A stretch of 13,599 nt of DNA from Phycisphaera mikurensis NBRC 102666 (lineage in GTDB: Bacteria; Planctomycetota; Phycisphaerae; Phycisphaerales; SM1A02): NCBI GenBank assembly GCA_945870475.1, contig CAMBSR010000034.1, positions 1 through 13,599 on the forward strand, given 5' to 3'. Below, piece after piece: positions 1 to 7,581 of this stretch; position 1 is the stretch's first letter; the number at the start of each line of letters is the position of its first letter. The notes under the pieces were generated by a model that was not told the origin of the DNA, ran no database searches, and saw only the letters and a program-made list of their open reading frames with translations. The position numbers and the translations under genes are program-made.

Positions 1-1022
1 AGCAACTGGCCGGGGGCCACCGGCACGTTCGGATCATCGAAGGCGTAGATCGCCTGCAGCACGCGGGTGTCGATGCGCTCGGCGTTCTCGCCGGAGAGCG
101 TCCTCTTGGGGAGCACCAGCGGCACGCGGCGCACGAAGTGGAGCGGGAAGCTCGCCTGCCGACCGCCGCGCAGCGAGGCCACGGCCTTGCCCTTGTCGCT
201 GAAGCGCCACGCGTCCAGCTCGTCGATGTCCACGCGGATGTAGAGGGGATCCAGGTCGCCGAGCGTCATCTGCGTCTTCGCACCGGGCCCCGCGGCCGCA
301 TACTGGCCGGGGCGCGCATCGATGCGCAGGACGTCCGCGTCGATCGGCGCACGTGCAATGCAGCGATCGAGCTCGGTGCGGATCATGGCCATCTCGGCCT
401 TCGCCGAGGCGACGTCCGCCTCGAAGACCCGCAGGTCCTCGGGGTACGTGCCCTTGCGCACGAATTCCAGGTTCGACTCCGCCTCGGCAAGCTTCGCCTT
501 GGCGTTGGCCACGTCGAACTCGCGGGTCGGCAGCTCGTTGCGGCTCATCGCGCCCGCCTCGCCGATGGCGCGCAGGCGATCGAGCCGGCCCTGCGCATCC
601 ACCAGCACGGCGCGCGCCTGGTCGGCGCGGGCCTGCGCCTGGGCAAGCGCCTCGGGCTTCGGCATGCTCTGTGCCTGCGCCAGGCGCGCCTCGGCGGTCA
701 GCTCCCGCGCCTGCGCGCCGTCGAACTGCGCGCTGAGCGCACGGCGATCGATGATGAAGAGCGGCTGGCCCTTCTTCACGCGGTCACCCTCCTTCACGAG
801 CACCTCCTCCACCAGCCCGCTGATCGGCGCACCGAGCTCGATGAGCTCGGAGGACGGCTCGACCAGGCCCGAGCCGCTGACACGGTCGCCGTAGGGCGAT
901 GCCACCGGCGGAATCATCGGCGGAGGCGCGGGAATGGCCGCGTTCTGCTTGGAGACCGTGTAGGCCGCGGCAACGATGCCGAGGACGGCGAGGATCGGGA
1001 GTGCGATGAACTTCCAATTCAT
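1..1022 (-). CDS. HlyD-family membrane fusion (periplasmic adaptor) protein, DevB-like, 3' end missing
   Basis: Adaptor subunit of a tripartite ABC exporter, linking an inner-membrane permease to an outer-membrane channel. Reading leftward from the ATG at 1020-1022, 340 codons stay open to the window edge with no stop. The protein starts with a short cytoplasmic MNWK and one hydrophobic anchor (residues 5-20), then a Pro-rich linker (31-43). A biotinyl-lipoyl-like half motif follows (about 60-92, with APISGLVEEVLVKEGDRVKKGQ). A long Ala/Glu/Arg-rich helical hairpin spans about 95-215. The second lipoyl half begins near 220 (CIARAPIDADVLRIDARPGQ) and a beta-barrel region follows. This order is typical of the HlyD/DevB family. 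It lies 88 bases downstream of the ABC ATPase gene on the same strand. No strong ribosome binding site precedes the ATG, and its first bases overlap the stop of a 26-codon mini-frame. Family assignment is secure; substrate is unknown. Confidence 0.9.
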   Translation of the reverse strand, partial: MNWKFIALPILAVLGIVAAAYTVSKQNAAIPAPPPMIPPVASPYGDRVSGSGLVEPSSELIELGAPISGLVEEVLVKEGDRVKKGQPLFIIDRRALSAQFDGAQARELTAEARLAQAQSMPKPEALAQAQARADQARAVLVDAQGRLDRLRAIGEAGAMSRNELPTREFDVANAKAKLAEAESNLEFVRKGTYPEDLRVFEADVASAKAEMAMIRTELDRCIARAPIDADVLRIDARPGQYAAAGPGAKTQMTLGDLDPLYIRVDIDELDAWRFSDKGKAVASLRGGRQASFPLHFVRRVPLVLPKRTLSGENAERIDTRVLQAIYAFDDPNVPVAPGQL

Positions 1023-1099
1023 GGTCTGTGCCTGCTCTGGGGTTGCGCTTGCGCGCGGCGGAGCCGCGTGGAAGCCTCGATCGTTGAAGCCTCCGCCAT
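1019..1099 (-). other. 26-codon mini-frame overlapping the adaptor start
   Basis: Reading leftward from the ATG at 1097-1099 gives 26 codons, and its TGA overlaps the adaptor start as ATGA. The deduced peptide is Ala/Arg/Gln-rich and matches nothing I recognise. No Shine-Dalgarno sequence precedes it, and its start lies in one arm of the hairpin at 1094-1119. It could couple translation into the adaptor gene, which lacks a good ribosome binding site of its own, or it could be chance. Confidence 0.15.
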
Positions 1100-1119
1100 T
1101 GAAGACTAGTTCAATGGCG
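1094..1119 (-). repeat. Perfect 10-bp hairpin spanning the ABC ATPase stop codon
   Basis: CGCCATTGAA and TTCAATGGCG are exact inverted arms around the 6-base loop GACTAG. One arm contains the stop codon of the ABC ATPase gene (1111-1113). No T-tract follows on the minus strand, so it does not look like a simple intrinsic terminator. It could be an mRNA 3'-end stabiliser or a partial terminator that lowers expression of the downstream adaptor. Confidence 0.5.
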
Positions 1120-1860
1120 CCGCGCGGCGTCGCCGGCGCGCTGGGCGCTCTCGGCAAGCGCCTCGGCGGGGGTGCTGATGTGGGTGACCTGTCCGTCGTC
1201 GAGGTGTGCGATGCGGTCGGTGAAGTGGTAGATGCGCTCGTCGTGGGTCACCACGATCACCACGTGCTCCGACGCGGTGGTGAGTTCGCGGATGAGTCCC
1301 ATGACCTTCTGCCCGGTGGCGCCGTCCAGCGCACTGGTGGGCTCATCGCACACCAGGAGCCGCGGTCCGGTGACCAGCGCGCGGGCAATGGCCACGCGCT
1401 GCTGCTGGCCGCCGGAGAGCTTGGTCGGGCGGGTGCTCTCGCGGCCCTTCAGGCCCACTTCCTCCAGGAGCTTCGCGGCGCGCGCCAGCGCGTCCTTCTT
1501 GGGATGGTGGCGAAGGAGGAGCGGCACCGCCACGTTCTCCAGGATGGAGACCTGCGGGATCAGGTTGAACTGCTGGAAGATGAAGCCCACGTTCTGGCCG
1601 CGCCAGACGGTGCGCTCGTGGTTGCTGAGGGCCGAGGGATCGGTGCCGAGCACGGCGAGGTCGCCCTCGTCGCGCGTGAGGAGGCCGGCCAGGATGGAGA
1701 TGAGCGTCGTCTTGCCGCAGCCGGACGGGCCCACGAGCGCCATCATCTCGCCGAAGCGAACCTCGAGGTCCACGCCGCGCAGCGCGCGCACCATGGAGTC
1801 GCCGGTGCCGAAGGTCTTGAACACCTGCCTGCAGACGATGCTCTTGGCAACCTCGCTCAT
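1111..1860 (-). CDS. ABC transporter ATP-binding protein, DevA/LolD/MacB class
   Basis: Nucleotide-binding subunit (249 aa) that powers the FtsX-fold permease encoded just upstream. Visible motifs are Walker A GPSGCGKT (44-51), Q-loop Gln96 within FIFQQFNLIP, signature LSGGQQQR (148-155), Walker B RLLVCDEP (167-174) with catalytic Glu173, D-loop SALD and switch His206 in VVTHD. The FQQFNLIPQVSILENV segment is characteristic of the LolD/MacB/DevA subfamily. The ATG start at 1858-1860 overlaps the permease stop (ATGA), implying translational coupling, and the MSEVAKSIV start fits the family length. The frame stays open far upstream into the permease and kup genes, but that extension is a shadow of those genes. 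The Ala/Arg-rich tail after residue 230 is variable. Confidence 0.95.
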   Translation of the reverse strand: MSEVAKSIVCRQVFKTFGTGDSMVRALRGVDLEVRFGEMMALVGPSGCGKTTLISILAGLLTRDEGDLAVLGTDPSALSNHERTVWRGQNVGFIFQQFNLIPQVSILENVAVPLLLRHHPKKDALARAAKLLEEVGLKGRESTRPTKLSGGQQQRVAIARALVTGPRLLVCDEPTSALDGATGQKVMGLIRELTTASEHVVIVVTHDERIYHFTDRIAHLDDGQVTHISTPAEALAESAQRAGDAARRH

Positions 1861-3023
1861 CCCTGGAACACCTCGGACGGGTCGAGCTTGACCACGCGCC
1901 GCATGCTCAGCAGGCTCGAGGCCACCACGATGAAGACCACCGCGGCCGCGGAGATCACCGGGATCTGCCACGTCATCTTGAAGGCAAGCTTGTCGCCGGG
2001 AATGGAGAGGCCCACCACGGCCGTCACGCCGAGCCCGAGCCCAAGCCCCAGCACGCCGGCCACCGCGCCCTGCAGCGCCACCAGCCCCAGGAGCCGCGGC
2101 GTGGTGGCTCCCATGGCCTTCATGGCACCGAAGTACTTCAGGTTGTCGAGCGTGAAGTTGTAGAACATCTGCCCGGCGATGGCCACGCCCACCAGGAAGC
2201 CCAGCACGATGGCGATGCCGAAGTTGATCGGGATGCCGGTCTGCTTCATCCAGTACTCGATGGTGGTCCACGCGAAGTCCTTCGGCGTGTACACGGCCAG
2301 CTCGGTCTCGCGCATGATCCGGTCGCGCACCTCGGTCACGGATTGCCCGGGCGAGACCTTCACCAGGATCATGCTCAGCGTGCGGCGGTTCGCAGGGGCG
2401 AAGCCGATGGCGCGCGAGTACGTGGTGTAGATGGTCGGCACGTTCTGGAACGTGGGCTTGGTCTCGGCGATGCCGCCGATCACCGCGCGCCGCTCGTTGA
2501 GCTCGAGCTCCTCGCCGATGTCGATGGGGCGCTTCGGGCCGTCCGGGTTCGCGAGGTTGACCGGCTGCGCCAGGCGCGAGCGCGCGCCGCGGGTCTCGAT
2601 GATGATGGTGTCCGGCTTGCGCAGGACGCTGACGTCGCCCTTCACCATGCGCGCGGGCACGCCGATCAGGCTGGCATCGTCCACGCCGATCACGTCGCAG
2701 ATCTGCCGGGCGCCGGTGGGGAGCTTCGCCACCAGCAGGCCCTTGAAGAGCGGCACGGCCCATTCCACGCCGTCCACGCTGCGCACGCGCTGCAGCGCGG
2801 TCACCTGCATTGGCTTGGTGTCGTCCACGAACTGGAGCGTGGGATCGGTGACCCACAGGTCCGCCTGCGGCGTCTCCTCGATGAGCGCGTAGGTGCGGCT
2901 CATCAGTCCCACGAAGATGCTCGCCTGCTGCGCGATCAGGAGCGTGGCGAAGGAAAGCCCCAGCAGGATGCCGTAGAACTTGGCAGTGTCGCCGAAGAGC
3001 ATCTTGATGGCTATGCCGCGCAT
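1857..3023 (-). CDS. ABC transporter permease, FtsX/DevC-like
   Basis: Membrane subunit of the exporter, 388 aa. It has the FtsX/MacB arrangement of one transmembrane helix (about 17-40), a large extracytoplasmic domain (about 41-265) and three helices near the C-terminus (about 267-290, 310-337, 354-373). The segment LDNLKYFGAMKAMGATTPRL between helices 2 and 3 is the conserved FtsX-fold coupling region. The tail ends with KLDPSEVFQG, a typical finish for this family. The start is supported by GAGGA six bases before the ATG; this site overlaps the kup stop codon (TGAGGA, 3035 to 3030), so the gene is tightly joined to kup. It overlaps the ATPase by 4 bases. The permease-ATPase-adaptor set matches DevC-DevA-DevB, known in cyanobacteria for glycolipid export. 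The substrate here cannot be read from the sequence. Confidence 0.92.
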   Translation of the reverse strand: MRGIAIKMLFGDTAKFYGILLGLSFATLLIAQQASIFVGLMSRTYALIEETPQADLWVTDPTLQFVDDTKPMQVTALQRVRSVDGVEWAVPLFKGLLVAKLPTGARQICDVIGVDDASLIGVPARMVKGDVSVLRKPDTIIIETRGARSRLAQPVNLANPDGPKRPIDIGEELELNERRAVIGGIAETKPTFQNVPTIYTTYSRAIGFAPANRRTLSMILVKVSPGQSVTEVRDRIMRETELAVYTPKDFAWTTIEYWMKQTGIPINFGIAIVLGFLVGVAIAGQMFYNFTLDNLKYFGAMKAMGATTPRLLGLVALQGAVAGVLGLGLGLGVTAVVGLSIPGDKLAFKMTWQIPVISAAAVVFIVVASSLLSMRRVVKLDPSEVFQG

Positions 3024-3032
3024 CGGTGTTCC

Positions 3033-5042
3033 TCAGAGCTCCATCTGGAAGCCGAACTCGACGGTCTGGCTGGAGGGAAGGTTGAACGCGCTGCTCACGT
3101 CGGCGGCGTTGGAATGCAGGAAGACGAAGAGCCCCTTGCGCCAGCGCGCCATGCGGGCCGGGCCGGTGGCCAGCACCTGCATCTTGCGGGCGAAGTACGT
3201 GGTGTCCTGCTCGTTGAACGGCAGGCCGCGCTCGCGCGCGAGCACCAGGATGCGCACCGCGTCCGGCTGCTCCATGAAGCCCACCTGCGCGGAGACGCTC
3301 CAGAATCCGTCCGGCATCCAGCGCACCGACACGCGGTCGCGATCGGCCACGTACGGCTCGTCCACCGGCATGATGGAAAGCAGGATCACCTGCTCGTGCA
3401 GCACGTGTGCGTGCTTCACGAAGTTCACGAGCGCGAACGGCGCCTGCGTGGAGGGCGTGAGGAAGACGGCGGTGCCGGGCACGCGCGGCACCACGTCCGA
3501 CCAGAGGCGCGCCAGGAAGTCGTGGATGGTCTCGCCCTGCTCCGCGATGCGGCGGCCGATGGCAAGCGTGCCCTGGTTCCAGGTGAGCATCACCAGCGAG
3601 CCGGCGGCGGCGATCGCCAGCGCGTACCAGCCGCCGTGGAAGACCTTGAGGAGGTTCGATGCCAGGAACGCCAGGTCGATGGCGAGGAAGATGCCCATCA
3701 GGCCCCAGACGAGGAACGGGTTCCACTTCCAGGTCTTGAGCGCCACCTCCGCGAAGAGCATCGAGGTGATGACCATGACCGCCACCACCGCGATGCCGTA
3801 CGCCTCCGCGAGCGAGGTGGAGGAGCGGAACAGGAACACGGTGGCCAGGCAGCCGACCATCATGCTCCAGTTGAGGAACGGGATGTAGATCTGCCCCTCG
3901 GTGAAGCTCGAGGTGTGCACCACCTGCAGTCGCGGCAGGTAGTTCAGGCGGATCGCCTGGCGCGCCATCGAGAAGACGCCGGAGATCATCGCCTGGCTCG
4001 CGATGATGGTGGCGAAGGTGGCAAGCACCACCATCGGGATCACCCATCCCTCGGGCACCAGTCCGTAGAAGGGCTTGTAGTGCTCGATGTCGCTCGTCGG
4101 CGGGTGCGAGATGATCCACGCACCCTGCCCGAAATAGTTGAGGAGGAGGCACGGCCACACCAGCGTGAACCAGCCGAGGCGGATCGGCCCGAGGCCGAAG
4201 TGACCGATGTCCGCGTAGAGCGCCTCCGCGCCCGTGACCACGAGCACGATCGAGCCGAGCAGGAGGAACGTGCCCATCGGGTTGGACGCCACCAGCGAGA
4301 ACGCGTAGGCGGGATTCACCGCCGCCAGCACCGACGGGTCCTCCAGGATGGCGCGCAGCCCCAGGAACCCGAGCACGCCGAACCACACGATCATCACCGG
4401 GCCGAAGATCTTCCCGATGTGGCCGGTGCCGAAGCGCTGCACCGAGAAGAGGAAGACCAGCACCACGGTGGTGAGCGGCGCGATCCAGCCCTGCAGGCTC
4501 TCGTCGAACACCGTCAGGCCTTCCATCGCGGAGAGCACCGAGATGGAAGGCGTGATCACGCCGTCACCGAAGAGGAGCGCGCTGCCGATGATGGCGATGG
4601 CGCCGAAGAACGCCAGCCGGTAGTCGGCGCGCCGCTGCAGCCCGCGCGGCAGGAGCGAGAGGAGCGAGAACAGTCCGCCCTCGCCGCGGTTGGTGGCCCG
4701 CATGATGAGGAGCTGGTACTTGGCCACCACCACCAGGAAGAGCGCCCAGAACACCATGCTCAGGACGCCCATGACGAACTCTCGCTCGGCACCCCCGTGC
4801 TTGATGACCGTCTCCTGGAGGGCGTAAAGCGGGCTGGTGCCGATGTCGCCGAACACCACGCCGACGGCACCGATCGCCAGTGCGGCCATGCCGCCGTGAC
4901 CATGGCCGGGTCCGTCGTGGTTCGGCGCAGGCACGGCCCACGCCTGGTCCGCCGGGGAACTGCCGGGCACGGCCCCGGTCGGCACCAAGGGTGCCGGCGG
5001 AGCGTGGGGTCCTGCGCTTGCGTTGGGGGCGTCGTCTGGCAC
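3033..5042 (-). CDS. kup: Kup/HAK/KT-family potassium transporter
   Basis: Proton-coupled potassium uptake protein of the inner membrane. The family hallmark GVVFGDIGTSPLYAL lies at residues 61-75, followed by about twelve hydrophobic helices. Other Kup-type segments are LLFGDGVITPSISVLSA, ALYADIGHFG and NYFGQGAWI. The cytoplasmic C-terminal domain ends in VEFGFQMEL. I chose the GTG at 5040-5042 (669 aa) because GGGAGG sits 8 bases upstream and a -10-like TACGAT lies at 5076-5081. An in-frame TTG at 5100-5102 would add 20 residues but has no ribosome binding site. Either way there is a Pro/Ala/Gly/His-rich N-terminal extension of about 50 residues, including HDGPGHGHGG, before the first helix. 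This makes the protein a little longer than the usual 620-630 aa. The permease gene begins 9 bases after the stop, so kup may share a message with the exporter. Confidence 0.93.
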   Translation of the reverse strand: MPDDAPNASAGPHAPPAPLVPTGAVPGSSPADQAWAVPAPNHDGPGHGHGGMAALAIGAVGVVFGDIGTSPLYALQETVIKHGGAEREFVMGVLSMVFWALFLVVVAKYQLLIMRATNRGEGGLFSLLSLLPRGLQRRADYRLAFFGAIAIIGSALLFGDGVITPSISVLSAMEGLTVFDESLQGWIAPLTTVVLVFLFSVQRFGTGHIGKIFGPVMIVWFGVLGFLGLRAILEDPSVLAAVNPAYAFSLVASNPMGTFLLLGSIVLVVTGAEALYADIGHFGLGPIRLGWFTLVWPCLLLNYFGQGAWIISHPPTSDIEHYKPFYGLVPEGWVIPMVVLATFATIIASQAMISGVFSMARQAIRLNYLPRLQVVHTSSFTEGQIYIPFLNWSMMVGCLATVFLFRSSTSLAEAYGIAVVAVMVITSMLFAEVALKTWKWNPFLVWGLMGIFLAIDLAFLASNLLKVFHGGWYALAIAAAGSLVMLTWNQGTLAIGRRIAEQGETIHDFLARLWSDVVPRVPGTAVFLTPSTQAPFALVNFVKHAHVLHEQVILLSIMPVDEPYVADRDRVSVRWMPDGFWSVSAQVGFMEQPDAVRILVLARERGLPFNEQDTTYFARKMQVLATGPARMARWRKGLFVFLHSNAADVSSAFNLPSSQTVEFGFQMEL

Positions 5043-5049
5043 GTGAGGT

Positions 5050-5066
5050 GCCTCCCGGCGGGAGGC
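5050..5066 (-). promoter_or_regulatory. Hairpin sequestering the kup ribosome binding site
   Basis: On the minus strand GCCTCCC, loop GCC, GGGAGGC form a perfect 7-bp GC-rich stem. Its 3' arm is the Shine-Dalgarno sequence GGGAGG for the GTG start at 5042. The predicted transcript from the TACGAT box would begin within a few bases of the 5' arm, so the hairpin would sit at the very 5' end of the message. The stem should strongly lower ribosome access unless opened by a protein, temperature or a competing structure. The regulatory role is inference. Confidence 0.5.
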
Positions 5067-5075
5067 GAACGCAAC

Positions 5076-5081
5076 ATCGTA
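5076..5081 (-). promoter_or_regulatory. Candidate -10 box for kup
   Basis: TACGAT on the minus strand, about 7 bases before a predicted start at roughly 5069. An upstream TTGGCC with 15-base spacing is only a weak -35 match. The same hexamer occurs upstream of moxR. Confidence 0.3.
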
Positions 5082-5122
5082 CTTGGCAGGAAGCAGGGCC
5101 AACAGGCCCGTAAATCATGGCA

Positions 5123-6514
5123 TCAGCGCTTGGCCGGGGGTTTCACCGCAAACGGCAGCCGAACGTCGGTCTCGGCGCCGTTGGCCATGTCGGTGGCAGC
5201 AACCACCAGGCTGTAGCTGCCGGCGGGGATCGTCCGCGGCAACTTCACCATGCGAGTGATGAAGAGCTCGTCGGTCGGCACGGGCGATGAATGGATGGCG
5301 TCGAACGGACCTTCCTTCCAGATCACCGTCCCCTTCGCGTCCTCGATGCGCAGCATGTAGCGCGCGTGCGCGGTAATGCGGTCGCCGATGCCGGCGACGA
5401 ACGGCCAGTGCATCAGCTCGACGTAGGCCAGGAAGCGGTCGCCGGCGCGGAGCGAGCCCGCGTCGATCGGCTCGATGTCGCCGAAGCCACGGACCTTGGA
5501 TGCCATCGAGAGCTTGCCGATCGCGGGCTGCTTGGCCGGCGGCTCCGGCGCGGGCGGAGCGGGAGGCACCACGACCGGTGTCGGCACAACGACGGGCGCG
5601 GGCTCAGGCGTGGGGGCTGCCGCGGGCACAGCCGCAGGCTCGGCCGGTGCGGGAACGGGCGGCTCCGCGGGCGGCGGCGTGATCGGCTCGGCGGGCGCAG
5701 AAGGCTGCGCTGCGGGCGCGGGTTCCGGCGTCGGCGCAGCGGTCGGTGCGGGCACCGGTGCGGGCTCGGGCACCGCCGCGGGCACCGGTGCGGGTGCAGG
5801 TTCCTGAGCCGGCGCGGGCGTCGGTTCCGGCGCCGGCGCAGGTTCAGGCGCGGGAACAGCGACGGGTTCGGGTGTCGGCGTCGGCGTGGGTGACGGCACA
5901 GGTTCCGGCGTCGGCGCCGGTGCAGGCTGCCCCTGCGGAACCGGTCGATCCGCAGCTGCGGCGGCATTTACGGCGCCGCCACCGAGCACCTCCGGTGCCA
6001 TCACCGACGCCGGCATCAGCGCGATGCGCTCCGGCTTCGAACCTTCCGGTGCAAGTTCGGGCATGACCGACGGCTCCGCAGCCATCACGCGACCCTCCGA
6101 ATCCGAAGGCTCGGGCGCGGGCGCGGCCACTGCCACGACCGCAGGTTGCGCAGGCGCGGGCTGCACATCAATCGCCGGCGCCAGCTGTTCCGACTGCGCC
6201 ACCGGCAGCGACGCCACTTCCTTCGGCGATTCCGGCGCCAGCGTCATGTCGAACATCGGCAGCGCGGACGGGCGCGTGCTGGCGGCCACCGGCCGTGTGG
6301 AACCGCGCGTGGCGGGCATGCTGTCGAAACGCTGGCGCGCCTCGTCGCGTGGAAGCGGATCAACCGTGCCGCGCGCGGCCACCGCGGGCCGCACCGGAGT
6401 CACCGGCGGCGGCGCGACGGGCGGCGTGGACGAGCAACCGGACAGCAGCGTGACGAATGCCAGCGAAAGGAGCGAGGTGGTGGCGGGCTTCGCCGTGCGT
6501 GCGTCGTGCTTCAT
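5123..6514 (-). CDS. Proline/alanine-rich lipoprotein with C-terminal globular domain
   Basis: Predicted cell-envelope lipoprotein, 463 aa. The signal peptide (residues 1-26) ends in lipobox LLSGC with lipidated Cys27. A long low-complexity region follows; from about 190 to 335 it is almost entirely PAPEPAP-like repeats and would be extended. The C-terminal part (about 336-463) has normal composition and looks like a beta-rich domain, with AGDRFLAYVELMHWPFV and IPAGSYSLVVAATDM. I do not recognise this domain by name. Its ATG overlaps the holA stop by 4 bases, so translation is likely coupled. A lipid anchor, long rigid stalk and terminal domain suggest a tether reaching across the periplasm or to a surface partner. 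That role is inference. It is not LptE, the lipoprotein often found next to holA in proteobacteria. Confidence 0.85.
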   Translation of the reverse strand: MKHDARTAKPATTSLLSLAFVTLLSGCSSTPPVAPPPVTPVRPAVAARGTVDPLPRDEARQRFDSMPATRGSTRPVAASTRPSALPMFDMTLAPESPKEVASLPVAQSEQLAPAIDVQPAPAQPAVVAVAAPAPEPSDSEGRVMAAEPSVMPELAPEGSKPERIALMPASVMAPEVLGGGAVNAAAAADRPVPQGQPAPAPTPEPVPSPTPTPTPEPVAVPAPEPAPAPEPTPAPAQEPAPAPVPAAVPEPAPVPAPTAAPTPEPAPAAQPSAPAEPITPPPAEPPVPAPAEPAAVPAAAPTPEPAPVVVPTPVVVPPAPPAPEPPAKQPAIGKLSMASKVRGFGDIEPIDAGSLRAGDRFLAYVELMHWPFVAGIGDRITAHARYMLRIEDAKGTVIWKEGPFDAIHSSPVPTDELFITRMVKLPRTIPAGSYSLVVAATDMANGAETDVRLPFAVKPPAKR

Positions 6515-7539
6515 CGAATGCGATCTCCGATCGTGACCACCAGCGACTCGAACGTACGTGCGCCGTCTGAACTGAGCCCGGACTTGGTGCGCGCGTCGGT
6601 GCGCACGCTTTCTGCAAGGAGCGCGGCGGCAGCACGCGGGCCGAGCGTGCGCGCGGCGCTGCAGACCAGTGACTGCGACTCACCCCAGAGCCGCAGCTGC
6701 TTGGCGACGGCGAACTCGTTCTCGCCGTTGGCCATGAGGCGCGCCGCCTCGTGGACCTTGCGAAGGATCTCCGAGATCGACCATCCCACCAGCGTCTCGG
6801 GCGCGCCGGACACGCGGAGCAGTTCGTTCAGCTTGACGAGCGCCGCGCGCGTGCCCTGGCGCAGGATGACGGACTGGATCTCCCACGCCGCCTCCTCGCG
6901 CGAGAGGCCGACGAACTCGCCCACCAGCGTCCGCGAGATGGGCTTGCCCTCACCCGCGGCGGCGGCCAGCTTTGCGATCTCGGAATCAAGCCGCGCCAGG
7001 TCCGGGCCGATCTTCTCCACGAGGAGGTCGGCGGCGCCTGGCGCAAGGGTGGTTCCGTGGCGCTTCTCCGCGCGCACGCCGCACCACGCCACGGCCTCGC
7101 GGTCGGACGGGGCATCGCACTTGATGACCGCGCCACCGCAGGCGTCGACCAGCTTGTCGAACTTTCCCGGGTTCCAGCGCGCGCCGGCGCGGAAGAGGAG
7201 CGTGCTCTCCTGCTGCGGGTTCTCGGCGTAGCGCTCCATGGCACGGCGCCGATCCTCGGCACCCATGAACATCTCGGCATTGTCCACCACGATCAGCTTG
7301 TGCTGCGAGAGGAGGCCATAGGAACGCAGCTCGTCCATCACCGCCGCCAGCGACGCCGAGGCGCCGTCGAGCTCGAAGCGGTCGACCGTGCCGTGCTTCT
7401 CCTCGAGCGCCGCCTGCAGCTGCCGCGACCGCTCCACGCGCATGAACGAGTCCTTGCCCGTGAGCACCACGATCCGCATCGACGCGTCGGGCGCGGTGCG
7501 GGCCGTCTTCTGGCCGGAAGCTGCGGATGCACGTGCCAT
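6511..7539 (-). CDS. holA: DNA polymerase III delta subunit
   Basis: Clamp-loader delta subunit, which opens the sliding clamp; 342 aa from the ATG at 7537-7539. Family features are the N-terminal MRIVVLTGKDSFMRVERSRQ (21-40), the SYGLLSQHKLIVVDNAEMF segment (73-91) and the helical C-terminal collar domain with ARLDSEIAKLAAAAGEG and EEAAWEIQSVILRQG. Length and layout fit HolA. The frame stays open to 7623, but that extension runs into astB. An internal ATG (codon 21) just before the conserved MRIVV is an alternative start. No Shine-Dalgarno precedes either; instead TACAAT lies 10 bases before the chosen ATG, giving an almost leaderless message. It is divergent from astB and coupled to the downstream lipoprotein gene. 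Confidence 0.9.
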   Translation of the reverse strand: MARASAASGQKTARTAPDASMRIVVLTGKDSFMRVERSRQLQAALEEKHGTVDRFELDGASASLAAVMDELRSYGLLSQHKLIVVDNAEMFMGAEDRRRAMERYAENPQQESTLLFRAGARWNPGKFDKLVDACGGAVIKCDAPSDREAVAWCGVRAEKRHGTTLAPGAADLLVEKIGPDLARLDSEIAKLAAAAGEGKPISRTLVGEFVGLSREEAAWEIQSVILRQGTRAALVKLNELLRVSGAPETLVGWSISEILRKVHEAARLMANGENEFAVAKQLRLWGESQSLVCSAARTLGPRAAAALLAESVRTDARTKSGLSSDGARTFESLVVTIGDRIR

Positions 7540-7549
7540 CGGGACCGGG

Positions 7550-7555
7550 ATTGTA
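7550..7555 (-). promoter_or_regulatory. Candidate -10 box for holA
   Basis: TACAAT on the minus strand, a 5/6 match to TATAAT. It lies 10 bases before the holA ATG, so the leader would be only about 4 bases long. Its -35 zone overlaps the -10 region of divergent astB. Confidence 0.4.
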
Positions 7556-7568
7556 GGTGGCGCGCGGG

Positions 7569-7574
7569 TAGTCT
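7569..7574 (+). promoter_or_regulatory. Candidate -10 box for a leaderless astB transcript
   Basis: TAGTCT, with seven bases between its last T and the GTG start at 7582. Normal -10 to start spacing would place transcription initiation at the start codon itself. There is no Shine-Dalgarno sequence, which agrees with leaderless initiation. No convincing -35 box is visible. Confidence 0.35.
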
Positions 7575-7581
7575 CCGCGCC

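Noticed and set aside
138..1109. A 323-codon plus-strand frame
   Set aside because: It is the antisense shadow of the HlyD-type adaptor, which has clear domain order on the minus strand.
1861..4386. Long N-terminal extension of the ABC ATPase frame on the minus strand
   Set aside because: It runs through the permease and kup genes in another frame and has Arg/Gly/His-rich, non-protein-like composition. The true ATPase starts at 1860, overlapping the permease stop.
2343..5216. A 957-codon open frame on the plus strand, antisense to kup and the permease
   Set aside because: Its product is an unnatural mix of His, Arg, Glu, Asp and Ala without domains, as expected from the complement of a high-GC gene. 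The opposite strand encodes well-recognised membrane proteins.
5590..5940. Repetitive GC-rich stretch considered as a tandem repeat or CRISPR-like array
   Set aside because: The repetition follows from Pro/Ala/Glu codons in the lipoprotein stalk; there is no fixed repeat unit or spacer length.
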